From the NCBI RefSeq assembly GCF_021601385.1, contig NZ_BQHO01000006.1:62001-126000 (forward strand): a stretch of DNA of 64,000 bases, written 5' to 3'. Under the pieces are notes generated by a model. It was not told where the DNA came from. It was given only the letters and a program-made list of their open reading frames with translations, and ran no database searches. Shown here piece after piece: positions 31,996 to 42,981 of the stretch (positions within the stretch are counted from its first letter, which is position 1; each line of letters opens with the position of its first letter). A program made the translations under genes and the position numbers. The stretch comes from Pseudomonas parasichuanensis. GTDB lineage: Bacteria; Pseudomonadota; Gammaproteobacteria; Pseudomonadales; Pseudomonadaceae.

Positions 31996-32448
31996 TCAGC
32001 GCACGGCGGCCAGTTCATGACCACAGGCCAGGCAGTGGCTCAGCCATTCGCCCAGGAACAGGTTGAGCTGGGCCTTCTCGTCAGGCTGGTGCATCGCCGT
32101 GTTGGGATAGGGGTAGATGCTGTGCAGGCGGCGGGTATGCTCGGCGCTGACCACTTCGGCCATGCGCGCGTCGTGATACACCTGCACTTCAAGCTCCGGC
32201 ACCGGCAACCACGGCAGGCTGTGCTCCTGGCGCACCCGCAACGTGGTGGTGTAGGGGCAAGCCAGCAGCACTTCTAGCACCAGCACGCCGAGCATCTGGT
32301 CGCCCTGGGTCATGCCGATGCGCCGCGAGCTCTGCGTGGTGCGCATCTCCGGCAGCAGGCGCATCAGGCGGGCATAGTTGGCCTCGCAGGCCGTCTGCAG
32401 CCCGACCAGGTCGACTCGATAGCGCTCGCGCAGCAGGTTCACTTCCAC
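31996..32448 (-). CDS. yqiB: DUF1249 family protein (YqiB)
   Basis: A 150-residue soluble protein of unknown function, recognised by ERYRVDLVGLQTACEANYARLMRLLP and by its place between nudF and cpdA. It has no membrane segment or signal. The start is GTG (VEVNLLRERYR) lying inside the end of nudF (10-base overlap), which suggests translational coupling. The conserved CLACGHE at the C-terminus is reminiscent of a metal-binding pair, but only two Cys and one His are seen. Confidence 0.85.
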   Translation of the reverse strand: MEVNLLRERYRVDLVGLQTACEANYARLMRLLPEMRTTQSSRRIGMTQGDQMLGVLVLEVLLACPYTTTLRVRQEHSLPWLPVPELEVQVYHDARMAEVVSAEHTRRLHSIYPYPNTAMHQPDEKAQLNLFLGEWLSHCLACGHELAAVR

Positions 32449-33056
32449 ATACCTCGTACTTCGTCACGGTTGAGCGCCAGCCATTGCAGGCCGATGATCG
32501 CCGCGGCATTGCAGATGCGCCCGTCGCGCACGGCTTGCAACGCATCCTCGAACGACCAGATGCGAACACGGATATCCTCGCCTTCTTCTTCCAGGCCATG
32601 CAGACCACCGGCACCCTCACTGCTGCATCGGCCGAGGAACAGATGGACGTATTCGTCACTACCACCTGGCGACGGGAAGTAACGGGTCATCGGCCACAGC
32701 GCGGAAAACGTCAGGCCGGCTTCTTCCTCGGCCTCGCGGTGAGCGACCTCCTCGGGCTGCTCATCCTTGTCGATCAGCCCGGCGACCATCTCGATCAACC
32801 AGGGATTATCGACCTTGCCCATGGCACCGGCGCGAAACTGCTCGATCAGTACCACCTCATCGCGTTGCGGGTCGTAGGGCAGCACGCAGACTGCGTCATG
32901 GCGCACGAACAGTTCGCGACCGATCTCGCGACCCATGCCTCCGGCGAACAGCTCGTGGCGCAAACGCACCTTGTCGAGCTTGTAGAAGCCCTGGAAGCAA
33001 GTGGCCCGCTCGATGATCTCCACCGCCCTGGGCACCGAATTCAACGTGTCCGTCAT
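32439..33056 (-). CDS. nudF: ADP-ribose pyrophosphatase (Nudix hydrolase)
   Basis: Splits ADP-ribose to AMP and ribose 5-phosphate. The 205-residue protein has a complete Nudix box, starting GLIDKDEQPEEVAHRE and continuing AEEEAGL, matching GX5EX7REUXEEXGU at about residues 90-112. The N-terminal strand-rich extension (RATCFQGFYKLDKVRLRHE) is the ADP-ribose dimer-type arm. ATG 33056. First gene of nudF-yqiB-cpdA. The 185 bases upstream should hold its promoter and that of the divergent lipoprotein gene. Confidence 0.94.
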   Translation of the reverse strand: MTDTLNSVPRAVEIIERATCFQGFYKLDKVRLRHELFAGGMGREIGRELFVRHDAVCVLPYDPQRDEVVLIEQFRAGAMGKVDNPWLIEMVAGLIDKDEQPEEVAHREAEEEAGLTFSALWPMTRYFPSPGGSDEYVHLFLGRCSSEGAGGLHGLEEEGEDIRVRIWSFEDALQAVRDGRICNAAAIIGLQWLALNRDEVRGMWK

Positions 33057-33241
33057 GCAAACTCCTCATTGCCTCGTTTACCGCATCGCGCAATCCTACT
33101 CTGCGCGCCGCCCGGTTTCATCCCTTTGTGGCGACCGTTCGGGCACTCGGGACAGGCGCTACGCTCTCTGTTAGCTTAGTGGCGAACTGAAGGCCGCGCA
33201 GGCGGTCCAAGGCCGATCATCACCGTTGTGCAAGGATCATC

Positions 33242-33988
33242 ATGACGCTAGTCAAACTGACTTCCGTGGCCGTGCTGGCAGTCGCCCTCAGCGCCTGCCA
33301 GAGCCTGTTCACGCCCAACTACCGGGCACCGCTCGAGGTCAAGCGCGACGCCTGGGAGCATGTAAAACCCGGCTGCAGCGAGAGCGACTGCCCACTGGTG
33401 AACATCGACACCGTGCACTTCCCGGCGCTGCCCAAGCTCGACGCCATCGTCGAAAAACGCTTGCTGCAACTGACCGAGGACAACCAGCGCGGCACGCCGC
33501 CGGCCACGCTGCAGGCCTATGAGCAGCAATACCTGGCCCGCGCCGACAAGCGCAACAGCAGCTACCTGCAAGCCAAGGTACGCGAGCAGCATGACGGGCT
33601 GGTGATCGTCGAGCTGTCCAGCTACCTCGACAGCGGCGGCGCCCACGGCATGCCCGGGCGCGGCTTCATCAACTACTCGCGCAAGCTGGACAAGGTGCTG
33701 ACCCTGGACGACATGCTGGTGCCCGGCCAGAAAGAGACCTTCTGGAAGACCGTCGAGGAGTCCCACCGCGCCTGGCAGATCAGCACCGGCGTGGACAAGG
33801 ACCCCGAGTTCGTCAAGACCTGGCCGTTCAAGCAGTCGCCGCACATCGCCCTCACTTACGGCGCGGTGATCGTGAAGTACGAGGTCTATGCCATCGCGCC
33901 CTACTCCATGGGCCACGTCGAGCTGAAGATCCCCTACCCGCGCCTCAACGGCGTCATCAGGCCCGAGCTGTTTCCCGGCCGCGGCTGA
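33242..33988 (+). CDS. RsiV-family lipoprotein (DUF3298-type)
   Basis: A 248-residue lipoprotein; the signal MTLVKLTSVAVLAVALSAC ends in a lipobox with Cys19. The C-terminal half (SSYLDSGGAHGMPGRGFINYS, YEVYAIAPYSMGHVELKIPY) is the DUF3298/RsiV domain found in the lysozyme-binding anti-sigma factor RsiV and in stand-alone envelope proteins. No sigma-factor gene is adjacent, so an anti-sigma role is not indicated. A lysozyme-binding or envelope role is possible. ATG 33242. It ends 32 bases inside the convergent cytX gene. Confidence 0.82.
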   Translation: MTLVKLTSVAVLAVALSACQSLFTPNYRAPLEVKRDAWEHVKPGCSESDCPLVNIDTVHFPALPKLDAIVEKRLLQLTEDNQRGTPPATLQAYEQQYLARADKRNSSYLQAKVREQHDGLVIVELSSYLDSGGAHGMPGRGFINYSRKLDKVLTLDDMLVPGQKETFWKTVEESHRAWQISTGVDKDPEFVKTWPFKQSPHIALTYGAVIVKYEVYAIAPYSMGHVELKIPYPRLNGVIRPELFPGRG

Positions 33989-35240
33989 TCGATAGCAGCC
34001 CGTGCAGTACCCCTGCCAGCAGCAGTGCCGGCAGGGTCGCCCCCAGTTCGGGTGCCTCGTTGGCCATCACGTGATAGGCCACCACGCCCACCGCCCAGGC
34101 CAGCAGCGCCTGCCAATGCAGCCCGTCGACCAGCGCCGGCAGGCGCCGACGCCGGACCACGAAGTGGTCCACCAGCACCACGCCGAACAGCGGCGCGAAC
34201 ACCGAGCCGATCAGCAGCAGGAAGTTCTGGTACTGGGCCAGGGGCGCCAGCAGTGCGATCAGGGTGCACAGCACACCGATGGCCAGCGCCAGGTGCTCGA
34301 CCTTCATTTTCACCAGCAGGCCGGTTGAAACCGCTGCCGAGTGAATATCGGCAAAGGCGTTCTCCGACTCGTCGAGCAGAATCAGCAGCAACGGAATGCC
34401 CAGCCCGGCGCCAGCCAGTGCCAGCAGCAGAGCATTCACTTCGCCACTCGGGGCGAAGGCCAGGGTGTAGGCCACGCCCAGGCTCATCAACCAGGCATTG
34501 CCAATGAAGAAGCCCAGCGCGGTACCGCCGAACACCCGGCTGGCGCGCTGGCCGAAGCGCGAATAGTCGGCGATCAGCGGCAGCCACGACAGCGGCATGG
34601 CAATGACGATATCGAAGCCCAGCGCCAGCGACAGCGAACCGTCACCCGGGCGGCGCCACAGGTCGGCCAGGTCCGCCTTGGCGAACAGGTTCCAGGTCAG
34701 CCACAGGCAGGCGCCGAGCAGCAGCCAGATGCCCCACTTGCGCAGCACCTTGCGCACGAACGCCAAGGGCCCGCTGACCGCCAGCAAGGTGGCCAGGGCG
34801 CCGAAGCACAAGGTCCACAGCAGCGGGCTGTTCCAGCCACTGTCTTCGCCGAAGGTTCGCGCGCCCAGCAGGCTCGCGGCATCGCGCATGACGATGATCT
34901 CGAACGAGCCCCAGCCCACCAGCTGCAGCAGGTTGAGCAGCGCCGGCAGGCGCGCGCCGTGGCGGCCCAGCGACAGGCGCAGGGTGGCCATGGCCGACAG
35001 GCCGGTGTCGCTGCCGATCACCCCGGCCGCCGCCAGCAGCAACACGCCCACGGCCGTGCCCAGGGTGATCGCCAGGATCGACCCGGCCAGGCCCAGGCCC
35101 GTGGCCAGCAGCCCGCCGACCTGCAGGACCATCAGGCCGATGCCGAGGGAGAACCACAGCGAGAACAGGTCGCGGGCGCCGAACTGGCGGTGATGGATGG
35201 GGACCGGGTGGTCGGGGGAGAAATGGCTGGGGGTGGTCAT
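33957..35240 (-). CDS. cytX: Putative hydroxymethylpyrimidine transporter CytX
   Basis: A 427-residue inner-membrane permease of the nucleobase:cation symporter-1 family with about 12 hydrophobic helices (first near residue 30, FSLWFSLGIGLMVLQVGG). The polar signature GWGSFEIIVMRDAAS lies near residue 120. Its place directly downstream of thiC on the same strand supports a role in importing the thiamine precursor HMP rather than cytosine; this is inference from context. I choose ATG 35240 (MTTPSHFSPDHPVPIHHRQF). The TPP riboswitch before thiC may also control it if transcription passes the intervening REP pair. Confidence 0.85.
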   Translation of the reverse strand: MTTPSHFSPDHPVPIHHRQFGARDLFSLWFSLGIGLMVLQVGGLLATGLGLAGSILAITLGTAVGVLLLAAAGVIGSDTGLSAMATLRLSLGRHGARLPALLNLLQLVGWGSFEIIVMRDAASLLGARTFGEDSGWNSPLLWTLCFGALATLLAVSGPLAFVRKVLRKWGIWLLLGACLWLTWNLFAKADLADLWRRPGDGSLSLALGFDIVIAMPLSWLPLIADYSRFGQRASRVFGGTALGFFIGNAWLMSLGVAYTLAFAPSGEVNALLLALAGAGLGIPLLLILLDESENAFADIHSAAVSTGLLVKMKVEHLALAIGVLCTLIALLAPLAQYQNFLLLIGSVFAPLFGVVLVDHFVVRRRRLPALVDGLHWQALLAWAVGVVAYHVMANEAPELGATLPALLLAGVLHGLLSISRGRETARA

Positions 35241-35295
35241 GGTGGCGCTCGCCGGAATTATTGTGGGTGTTGTGGGCGAGGACTGCGTCCTCGTA

Positions 35296-35396
35296 TCGCG
35301 GCACAAGGCCGCTCCTACAGGGACCGCGCATGCTCAAGGTCAGCGCGGTGCCTGTAGGAGCGGCCTCGTGCCGCGACAGGGCCGCAAAGCGGCCCC
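35296..35396. repeat. Pair of REP elements between thiC and cytX
   Basis: One copy reads tcgcggcacaaggccgctcc and the second gtaggagcggcctcgtgccg, facing each other across about 40 bases. The pair fills the 166-base gap between two genes of the same strand, where it may reduce expression of cytX relative to thiC. Confidence 0.85.
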
Positions 35397-35406
35397 GCTT
35401 TTCTTG

Positions 35407-37550
<2,144 letters not shown>

Positions 37551-37711
37551 TGCGCAGTCTAAGCTGGAGTGGTCGGCAAAGCCAAGCAAGTAATTCCGGG
37601 GGTGATAAATGGCGCAAGCAGCGGATTGTTGATGGACGCGCGCGGCACTACACTGGCCCACCGCTCGATACCCGACAGTACAGTATTTAAAACTCGATCA
37701 AGGATTGCCCT

Positions 37712-39757
37712 ATGCTGCGCAAACTCTCACTGGCGATTGCCGTGTCTTGTGCGACCCACGGAGTGGCGTGGGCAGTGGATACGCCCACCACGGTCAAGAC
37801 CGACCTGGTCAGCGTCTACCAGGAAGCGGTCGACAACAACGCCGACCTGGCCGCCGCCCGCGCCGACTACGGTGCCCGCCGCGAAGTGGTGCCACAGGCC
37901 CGCGCCGGCCTGCTGCCCAACCTGTCGGCCGGTGCCGAAATGATGAACACCCGGACCAAGCTCGACGAGCCGTCGATCACCTCCAACCGCAGCGGCAATT
38001 CCTGGAGCGCCACCCTCGCCCAGCCGATCTTCCGCGCCGACCGCTGGTTCCAGCTGCAAGCCGCCGAAGCGGTCAACGAGCAGGCCGCGCTGGAGCTGTC
38101 GGCCACCGAGCAGAACCTGATCCTGCAAACCGCCGAGAACTACTTCAGCGTGCTGCGCGCCCAGGACAACCTGGCCTCGACCAAGGCCGAGGAAGCCGCG
38201 TTCAAGCGCCAGCTGGACCAGTCCAACGAGCGTTTCGACGTCGGCCTCTCGGACAAGACCGACGTGCTGCAATCCCAGGCCAGCTACGACACCGCCCGGG
38301 CCAACCGGATCATTGCCGAGCGCCAGGTCCAGGACGCCTTCGAGGCCCTGATCACCCTGACCAACCGCCAGTACAGCTCGATCCAGGGCGTGGTCCACAC
38401 CCTGCCGATCCAGGTGCCGACCCCCAACGACGCCAAGGCCTGGGTCGAAACCGCCGGGCGCCAGAACCTCAACCTGCTGGCCACCAACCACGCGGTCGAT
38501 GCCGCCGAAGAAACCCTGCGCCAGCGCAAGGCCGGCCACGCGCCAACCCTCGATGCGGTGGCCAAGTACCAAAAGGGCGACAACGACAGCCTCGGCTTCA
38601 CCAACCCCTCGCAGAACGGCATCCGTTACGGCGGTGATGTGGAGCAGACCAGTGTCGGCCTGCAGTTGAACATTCCGATCTACAGCGGCGGGCTGACCAG
38701 CTCGCAGGTGCGCGAGGCCTACCAACGCCTGAGCCAGAGCGAGCAGCAACGCGAGAGCCTGCGCCGCCAGGTGGTGGAGAACACCCGTAACCTGCACCGC
38801 GCGGTCAACACCGACGTGGAACAGGTGCAGGCGCGCAAGCAGTCGATCATCTCCAACCAGAGCGCGCTGGAAGCCACCGAAATCGGCTACCAGGTGGGTA
38901 CCCGCAACATCGTCGACGTGCTGGATGCCCAGCGCCAGCTGTACACCTCGGTGCGCGACTACAACAACAGCCGCTATGACTACATCCTCGACAACCTGCG
39001 CCTGAAGCAGGCGGCGGGGACCTTGAGCCCGCAGGATCTGCAGGACCTGGGGCGGTACTTGAAGGCCGACTACAACCCGGACAAGGACTTCCTGCCACCG
39101 GACCTGGCGGCGGCGGCGGCGAAGAAGCCGGTGAAAATTTCAGCCGATGAGCCGCCCCAACCCATCCAGCAACCGCTGCAACGCCCCCTGATTGGCCCGC
39201 ATCACCGCCCTGCCCGCCTCGCCCATGCGCCGGGCATCCTGCGGCAGCTCGATCAAGCGCCGCACCGCGCCCGCCAACCCTTCGGCATCGTCCACCTGCT
39301 GCAACGCCCCCGCCTCACGCAGCATCGCGCTGATCTCGAGGAAGTTGAACACATGCGGCCCCATCAGCACCGGCAGCGCCAGCGCGGCGGGCTCCAGCGG
39401 GTTGTGCCCGCCAGTGGCCACCAGGCTGCCGCCGACGAAGGCGATGTCGGCCAGGGCATAGAGGAACAGCAACTCGCCCATGGTGTCGCCCAGCAGCACC
39501 TGGGTCTGGGCCTGAACCGCCTCCCCGGTGGAACGGCGCACCGTGGCGAACTGGTCGCTGCACAGCGCATGTACCGCATTGAACCGCTCGGGGTGGCGCG
39601 GCACCAGGATCAGCAGCGCATCGCCGTGCACCTGGAGCAGTTGCCGGTGCGCATCGAGGATCAGCGCATCCTCGCCATCATGGGTGCTGGCGGCGATCCA
39701 CACCGGGCGCTGCGCCGCCCCCCATTGCTCGCGCAACGCCTGGGCGCGGGGCAATAG
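37712..39757 (+). CDS. tolC: TolC-family outer-membrane efflux channel with an anomalous C-terminal read-through
   Basis: The first 475 or so residues are a normal TolC-type channel: signal peptide (MLRKLSLAIAVSCATHGVAWA), two repeated halves (SVYQEAVDNNADLAAARADY and the NLLATNHAVDAAEETLRQRK region), and GYQVGTRNIVDVLDAQRQLY near the end. The usual family length is 440-480. Here the frame does not stop after KKPVKIS (about 39145) but runs on for about 200 codons antisense to waaA, giving 681 residues. The tail is rich in Gln, Arg, His and Pro, as expected from reading an antisense frame. A one-base insertion in the gtgaaaattt run would give a TGA at 39148. Either the stop was lost or the sequence has an indel. 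TolC channels serve type I secretion and RND pumps. It is divergent from thiC. Confidence 0.85.
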   Translation: MLRKLSLAIAVSCATHGVAWAVDTPTTVKTDLVSVYQEAVDNNADLAAARADYGARREVVPQARAGLLPNLSAGAEMMNTRTKLDEPSITSNRSGNSWSATLAQPIFRADRWFQLQAAEAVNEQAALELSATEQNLILQTAENYFSVLRAQDNLASTKAEEAAFKRQLDQSNERFDVGLSDKTDVLQSQASYDTARANRIIAERQVQDAFEALITLTNRQYSSIQGVVHTLPIQVPTPNDAKAWVETAGRQNLNLLATNHAVDAAEETLRQRKAGHAPTLDAVAKYQKGDNDSLGFTNPSQNGIRYGGDVEQTSVGLQLNIPIYSGGLTSSQVREAYQRLSQSEQQRESLRRQVVENTRNLHRAVNTDVEQVQARKQSIISNQSALEATEIGYQVGTRNIVDVLDAQRQLYTSVRDYNNSRYDYILDNLRLKQAAGTLSPQDLQDLGRYLKADYNPDKDFLPPDLAAAAAKKPVKISADEPPQPIQQPLQRPLIGPHHRPARLAHAPGILRQLDQAPHRARQPFGIVHLLQRPRLTQHRADLEEVEHMRPHQHRQRQRGGLQRVVPASGHQAAADEGDVGQGIEEQQLAHGVAQQHLGLGLNRLPGGTAHRGELVAAQRMYRIEPLGVARHQDQQRIAVHLEQLPVRIEDQRILAIMGAGGDPHRALRRPPLLAQRLGAGQ

Positions 39758-40411
39758 TTGGTCGTCCACTTTCAGGTCGAACTTGATCGACCCCGTCACC
39801 TGCACGCATTCGCTGCGCGCGCCAAGGCTGCGAAAGCGCTCGGCCTCGGTTTCGGTCTGCACGGCGATCAGGCTCATTTCTTCGAGCATCGGCCGAGTCA
39901 GCCCGGCAAAACGACCATAGCCCCGGGCCGAACGCGCGGATAGCCGCGCATTGGCCAACGCCACCGGGATGCCGCGCCTGGCGCACTGGTGGATATGGTT
40001 CGGCCACAGCTCGGTTTCCATGATGATGCCGAGCTTCGGGCGCACATGGTCGAGGAAACGCCCCGCTGCCCATGGCAGGTCATAGGGCAGGTAGCAGTGC
40101 TGCACCCGCGGCTCGCCGTCGAACATCGCGCGGATGCGCTCCGAGCCGGTCGGGGTCATGCAGGTCAGGGTGATCGGCAGGTCCGGATACTGTTTAAGCA
40201 GCGCGCGCACCAAGGGCGCGGCGGCGATGCTCTCGCCCACCGACACCGCATGCACCCAGATCCCGCCCTGCTTCAGCGGCGGTAGCTTGCAGGCGAAGCG
40301 CTCGTTGATGCGCGCACGGTACGCCGGTGCCTTGCGCCCGCGCAGGAACAGGCGCAGCGCGACCAGCGGCAGGCCCAGGTGAAACAGCAGGGAGTAGAGG
40401 GTTCTGTTCAT
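39140..40411 (-). CDS. waaA: 3-deoxy-D-manno-octulosonic acid (Kdo) transferase WaaA
   Basis: Adds Kdo to lipid IVA at the inner membrane during lipopolysaccharide synthesis. The start MNRTLYSLLFHLGLPLVALR gives 423 residues, normal for the family; the longer frame to 40468 overlaps the LysR gene end. An N-terminal membrane anchor is followed by a GT-B fold: GGIWVHAVSVGES and TCMTPTGSERI in the N-terminal half. The C-terminal half has VGGSLVATGGHNPLEPAAL and LMGPHVFNF. It is convergent with the TolC-family gene. Confidence 0.96.
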   Translation of the reverse strand: MNRTLYSLLFHLGLPLVALRLFLRGRKAPAYRARINERFACKLPPLKQGGIWVHAVSVGESIAAAPLVRALLKQYPDLPITLTCMTPTGSERIRAMFDGEPRVQHCYLPYDLPWAAGRFLDHVRPKLGIIMETELWPNHIHQCARRGIPVALANARLSARSARGYGRFAGLTRPMLEEMSLIAVQTETEAERFRSLGARSECVQVTGSIKFDLKVDDQLLPRAQALREQWGAAQRPVWIAASTHDGEDALILDAHRQLLQVHGDALLILVPRHPERFNAVHALCSDQFATVRRSTGEAVQAQTQVLLGDTMGELLFLYALADIAFVGGSLVATGGHNPLEPAALALPVLMGPHVFNFLEISAMLREAGALQQVDDAEGLAGAVRRLIELPQDARRMGEAGRAVMRANQGALQRLLDGLGRLIG

Positions 40412-40422
40412 GGCGGCGGAGT

Positions 40423-41313
40423 TTACCCGATCGCCCGCAGGTGCACCGCAAAACGCTCGGCCAGCCATTGCGCCGCAGGCCCCAGCGGCTCGTCACGGCG
40501 CCAGGCCAGCTCGGCCACCAGCGCGGGCGGGCGCCACTCGCTGTCCAGCTCGACCATCTGCGCCTGGTAGGTGGGGTACTGCACCACGTGGCGCGGCAAC
40601 CAGGCCCAGCCCAGGCCGCGCATCAACAGCTCAGCCATGGCGTAGAAGCTGTCGGCCCGCCACACCTGTGGGCTGATCGCCTCGCCACCCGGGTAGCCGC
40701 TCTGCTGCGGGGTGATCAGCAACTGGCGATGACGCGCCAGCTGTTGCCGGCTGACCTTGCCCTGCCCCGCGAGCGGGTGCCCGATGGCGCACACGGTGAC
40801 CATCTCGACGCTGCCCAGGGCGCGCCGCTCCAGTGAGGCGGGGATGCTTTCGTGGTGGAAGAACAGGCCCAGGTCGGCACGTCGCTCCACCAGCTTGCGC
40901 GCCACATCGCCCTGGGCGCCGCTGGCCAGTTGCACCTCCAGATACGGGTAGTGGGCGGCCAGTTCGTCGAGGCTGTCGATCACCGGCTGGTAGGGCATGG
41001 CCTCGTCCTGGGCCACCCGCAGCAAGGCTTCCTGCCCGCGCATCAGGGCCAGCGCCCGGCCATCCAGGCGTTCGCACTGGCGCAGCAGTTCACGGGCATC
41101 CTCCAACAGTGCCGCGCCGCTTTCGGTCAGGCGCGGCTGGCGGCCACTGCTGCGCTCGAACAGGGTCACGCCCAGGTCCGTCTCAAGCAGGGCGATGGCC
41201 GTGCTCACCGCCGATTGCGCCTTGCGTTGCTCGCGCGCCACGGCGGAAAACGAGCGCAGTTCGGCGGTGCGCACAAACAGGCGCAACTGCTCCAGGTTCC
41301 AGTGTTCGGTCAT
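40423..41313 (-). CDS. LysR-family transcriptional regulator
   Basis: A 296-residue LysR-type regulator. The N-terminal winged helix-turn-helix (residues 5-64, LEQLRLFVRTAELRSFSAVA) is followed by the substrate-binding domain. The start MTEHWNLEQLRLF is chosen at 41313; the much longer frame upstream is antisense to emrE and the FAD gene. It is divergent from the EmrE-type exporter with 90 bases between, and a perfect palindrome with T-N11-A symmetry lies just upstream of its start codon. It probably controls itself and the exporter; the inducer is unknown. Confidence 0.92.
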   Translation of the reverse strand: MTEHWNLEQLRLFVRTAELRSFSAVAREQRKAQSAVSTAIALLETDLGVTLFERSSGRQPRLTESGAALLEDARELLRQCERLDGRALALMRGQEALLRVAQDEAMPYQPVIDSLDELAAHYPYLEVQLASGAQGDVARKLVERRADLGLFFHHESIPASLERRALGSVEMVTVCAIGHPLAGQGKVSRQQLARHRQLLITPQQSGYPGGEAISPQVWRADSFYAMAELLMRGLGWAWLPRHVVQYPTYQAQMVELDSEWRPPALVAELAWRRDEPLGPAAQWLAERFAVHLRAIG

Positions 41314-41319
41314 GGCCAG

Positions 41320-41340
41320 CCTATCTCCAGTACAGATAGG
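41320..41340. promoter_or_regulatory. Candidate LysR operator in the LysR-emrE intergenic region
   Basis: CCTATCT, seven bases, AGATAGG: a perfect inverted repeat that contains the T-N11-A pattern of LysR-type sites. It lies 7-27 bases upstream of the regulator's start codon. A possible emrE promoter (TTTACC at 41348, 16 bases, TAGAAT at 41370) lies beside it. Confidence 0.6.
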
Positions 41341-41403
41341 TAATGACTTTACCCCATCCCAGCATCCCCTAGAATGCCCGACCAGCAACGGAGGAACCGA
41401 ACC

Positions 41404-41736
41404 ATGAACGCCTATACCTATCTCGCCATCGCCATCTGCGCCGAAGTCATCGCCACTGCTTCCATGAAAGCGGTCAAGGGCTTGAGCACGCCGTTGCCGC
41501 TGCTGCTGATGATCTGTGGCTATGGCGTGGCGTTCTGGATGCTCACCCTGGTGGTGCGCAGCATCCCGGTGGGCATCGCCTACGCCATCTGGTCGGGGCT
41601 GGGCATCGTGCTGATCAGCGTCGCCGCGCTGGTGATCTACGGGCAGAAGCTGGATGTGCCAGCCATGCTGGGCATGGCCATGATCGTGGGCGGGGTGGTG
41701 GTGATCCAGGTGTTTTCCAACACTGCCGGGCATTGA
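41404..41736 (+). CDS. emrE: Small multidrug resistance (EmrE-type) exporter
   Basis: A 110-residue protein with four hydrophobic helices. The conserved membrane Glu lies in AICAEVIATASMK (Glu14), and VGIAYAIWSGLGIVLIS holds the family Trp in helix 3. These features place it with the SMR proton/drug antiporters rather than the SugE/Gdx guanidinium group. The ATG follows GGAGGA. It works as a dimer in the inner membrane and exports cationic compounds. Divergent from the LysR gene. Confidence 0.92.
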   Translation: MNAYTYLAIAICAEVIATASMKAVKGLSTPLPLLLMICGYGVAFWMLTLVVRSIPVGIAYAIWSGLGIVLISVAALVIYGQKLDVPAMLGMAMIVGGVVVIQVFSNTAGH

Positions 41737-41805
41737 TCCACAGGGCACCTGTGCCCGGCGGGGGCCTGTATACTGCGCCCCTGTCCCAGCTTTTGAGGTG
41801 CCCGC

Positions 41806-42981
41806 ATGCCATCCGCCATTTCCACCGACGTGCTGATCGTCGGTGCCGGGGTCGCCGGCCTCTGGCTCAATGCCCGCCTGCGCAAGCAGGGTTATTCGAC
41901 CGTACTGGTGGAGCGCGCCAGCCTGGGCGGCGAGCAGACCATCAAGTCGCAAGGCATCATCCACGGCGGCACCAAGTACGCCCTGCACGGTGCCCTGACC
42001 GGCGCCTCCGAGGCCATCGCCGACATGCCGCGGCGCTGGCGCGAAGCCCTCGCCGGCACCGGCGAGCTGGACCTCACCGGCACCCGCCTGCTGTCCGATG
42101 CCCACTACCTCTGGTCCCCCGGCACCCTGGCCGGCAATCTCACCAGCTTCTTCGCCAGCAAGGCCGTGCGTGGCCGGGTCGATCAGGTCAAGGGCGAGCA
42201 ACTGCCGCCCGCCCTGCAGGACCGCGCCTTCAAGGGCAAGGTGTACCGCCTGGCCGAACTGGTCATCGACGTGCCCAGCCTGCTGGCCAACCTGGCGCAG
42301 CTGGCCGGTGACAGCCTGCTGGCCGGCGAGCGCATCGAACCGCTGCGCGAGGGCGACGAGCTGGTCGGGTTGAACGTCGATGGCCGCGAGATCCGCGCCC
42401 AGCGCATCGTCCTCAGCGCCGGTGGCGGTACCGAGGACCTGCTGCACGCCCTGGGCCTGAACCAGCCGGCCATGCAGCGCCGCCCCTTGCACATGGTCCT
42501 GGCCAAGGGCCCGAACCTCAAGCCGCTGTATGCCCACTGCCTGGGCGGCGGGCCCAAGCCGCGCATCACCGTCACCACCCACCCGGCGGCCGACGGCCAG
42601 TGGGTGTGGTACCTCGGTGGCGACCTCGCCGAGGCCGACGGCGTCGCCCGTGACCCGGCCGCGCAGATTGCCGCGGCGCAGAAGGAAGTCGCAGGCCTGT
42701 TGCCTTGGGTCGACCAGAGCCTGATCCGCTGGGCCACCCTGCGCATCGACCGGGCCGAACCTGGGCAATCGGGCCTGGTGCGCCCGGATAACGCCTTCCT
42801 CGCCGAGCAGCGGCGCCTGCTGGTGGGCTGGCCGACCAAGCTGGCCCTGGCGCCAGACCTTTCCGACCGAGTGCTGGCCAGCCTGGAACGCGACGGCATC
42901 CGCCCGGCCGCACGCCCCGACCTCACCGACCTGCCACGCCCGCCACTGGGTGTTCCAGCCTGGGAGCAACTGCTGCCATGA
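41806..42981 (+). CDS. FAD-dependent oxidoreductase of unknown substrate
   Basis: A 391-residue soluble protein with an N-terminal Rossmann FAD site, DVLIVGAGVAGLWLNARLRKQ (dinucleotide motif GAGVAG near residues 13-18), then IKSQGIIHGGTKYA. These are features of the DadA-like amine or hydroxy-acid oxidase group, but the substrate is not evident. A second FAD contact region is VLSAGGGTEDLLHALG. The stop overlaps the start of the aldo/keto reductase gene (ATGA), so the two are probably translationally coupled. No signal peptide. Confidence 0.83.
   Translation: MPSAISTDVLIVGAGVAGLWLNARLRKQGYSTVLVERASLGGEQTIKSQGIIHGGTKYALHGALTGASEAIADMPRRWREALAGTGELDLTGTRLLSDAHYLWSPGTLAGNLTSFFASKAVRGRVDQVKGEQLPPALQDRAFKGKVYRLAELVIDVPSLLANLAQLAGDSLLAGERIEPLREGDELVGLNVDGREIRAQRIVLSAGGGTEDLLHALGLNQPAMQRRPLHMVLAKGPNLKPLYAHCLGGGPKPRITVTTHPAADGQWVWYLGGDLAEADGVARDPAAQIAAAQKEVAGLLPWVDQSLIRWATLRIDRAEPGQSGLVRPDNAFLAEQRRLLVGWPTKLALAPDLSDRVLASLERDGIRPAARPDLTDLPRPPLGVPAWEQLLP

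Noticed and set aside
33242-33988. Anti-sigma factor function for the RsiV-like lipoprotein
   Set aside because: There is no neighbouring sigma-factor gene, and a lipobox replaces the cytoplasmic anti-sigma segment and membrane helix of true RsiV.
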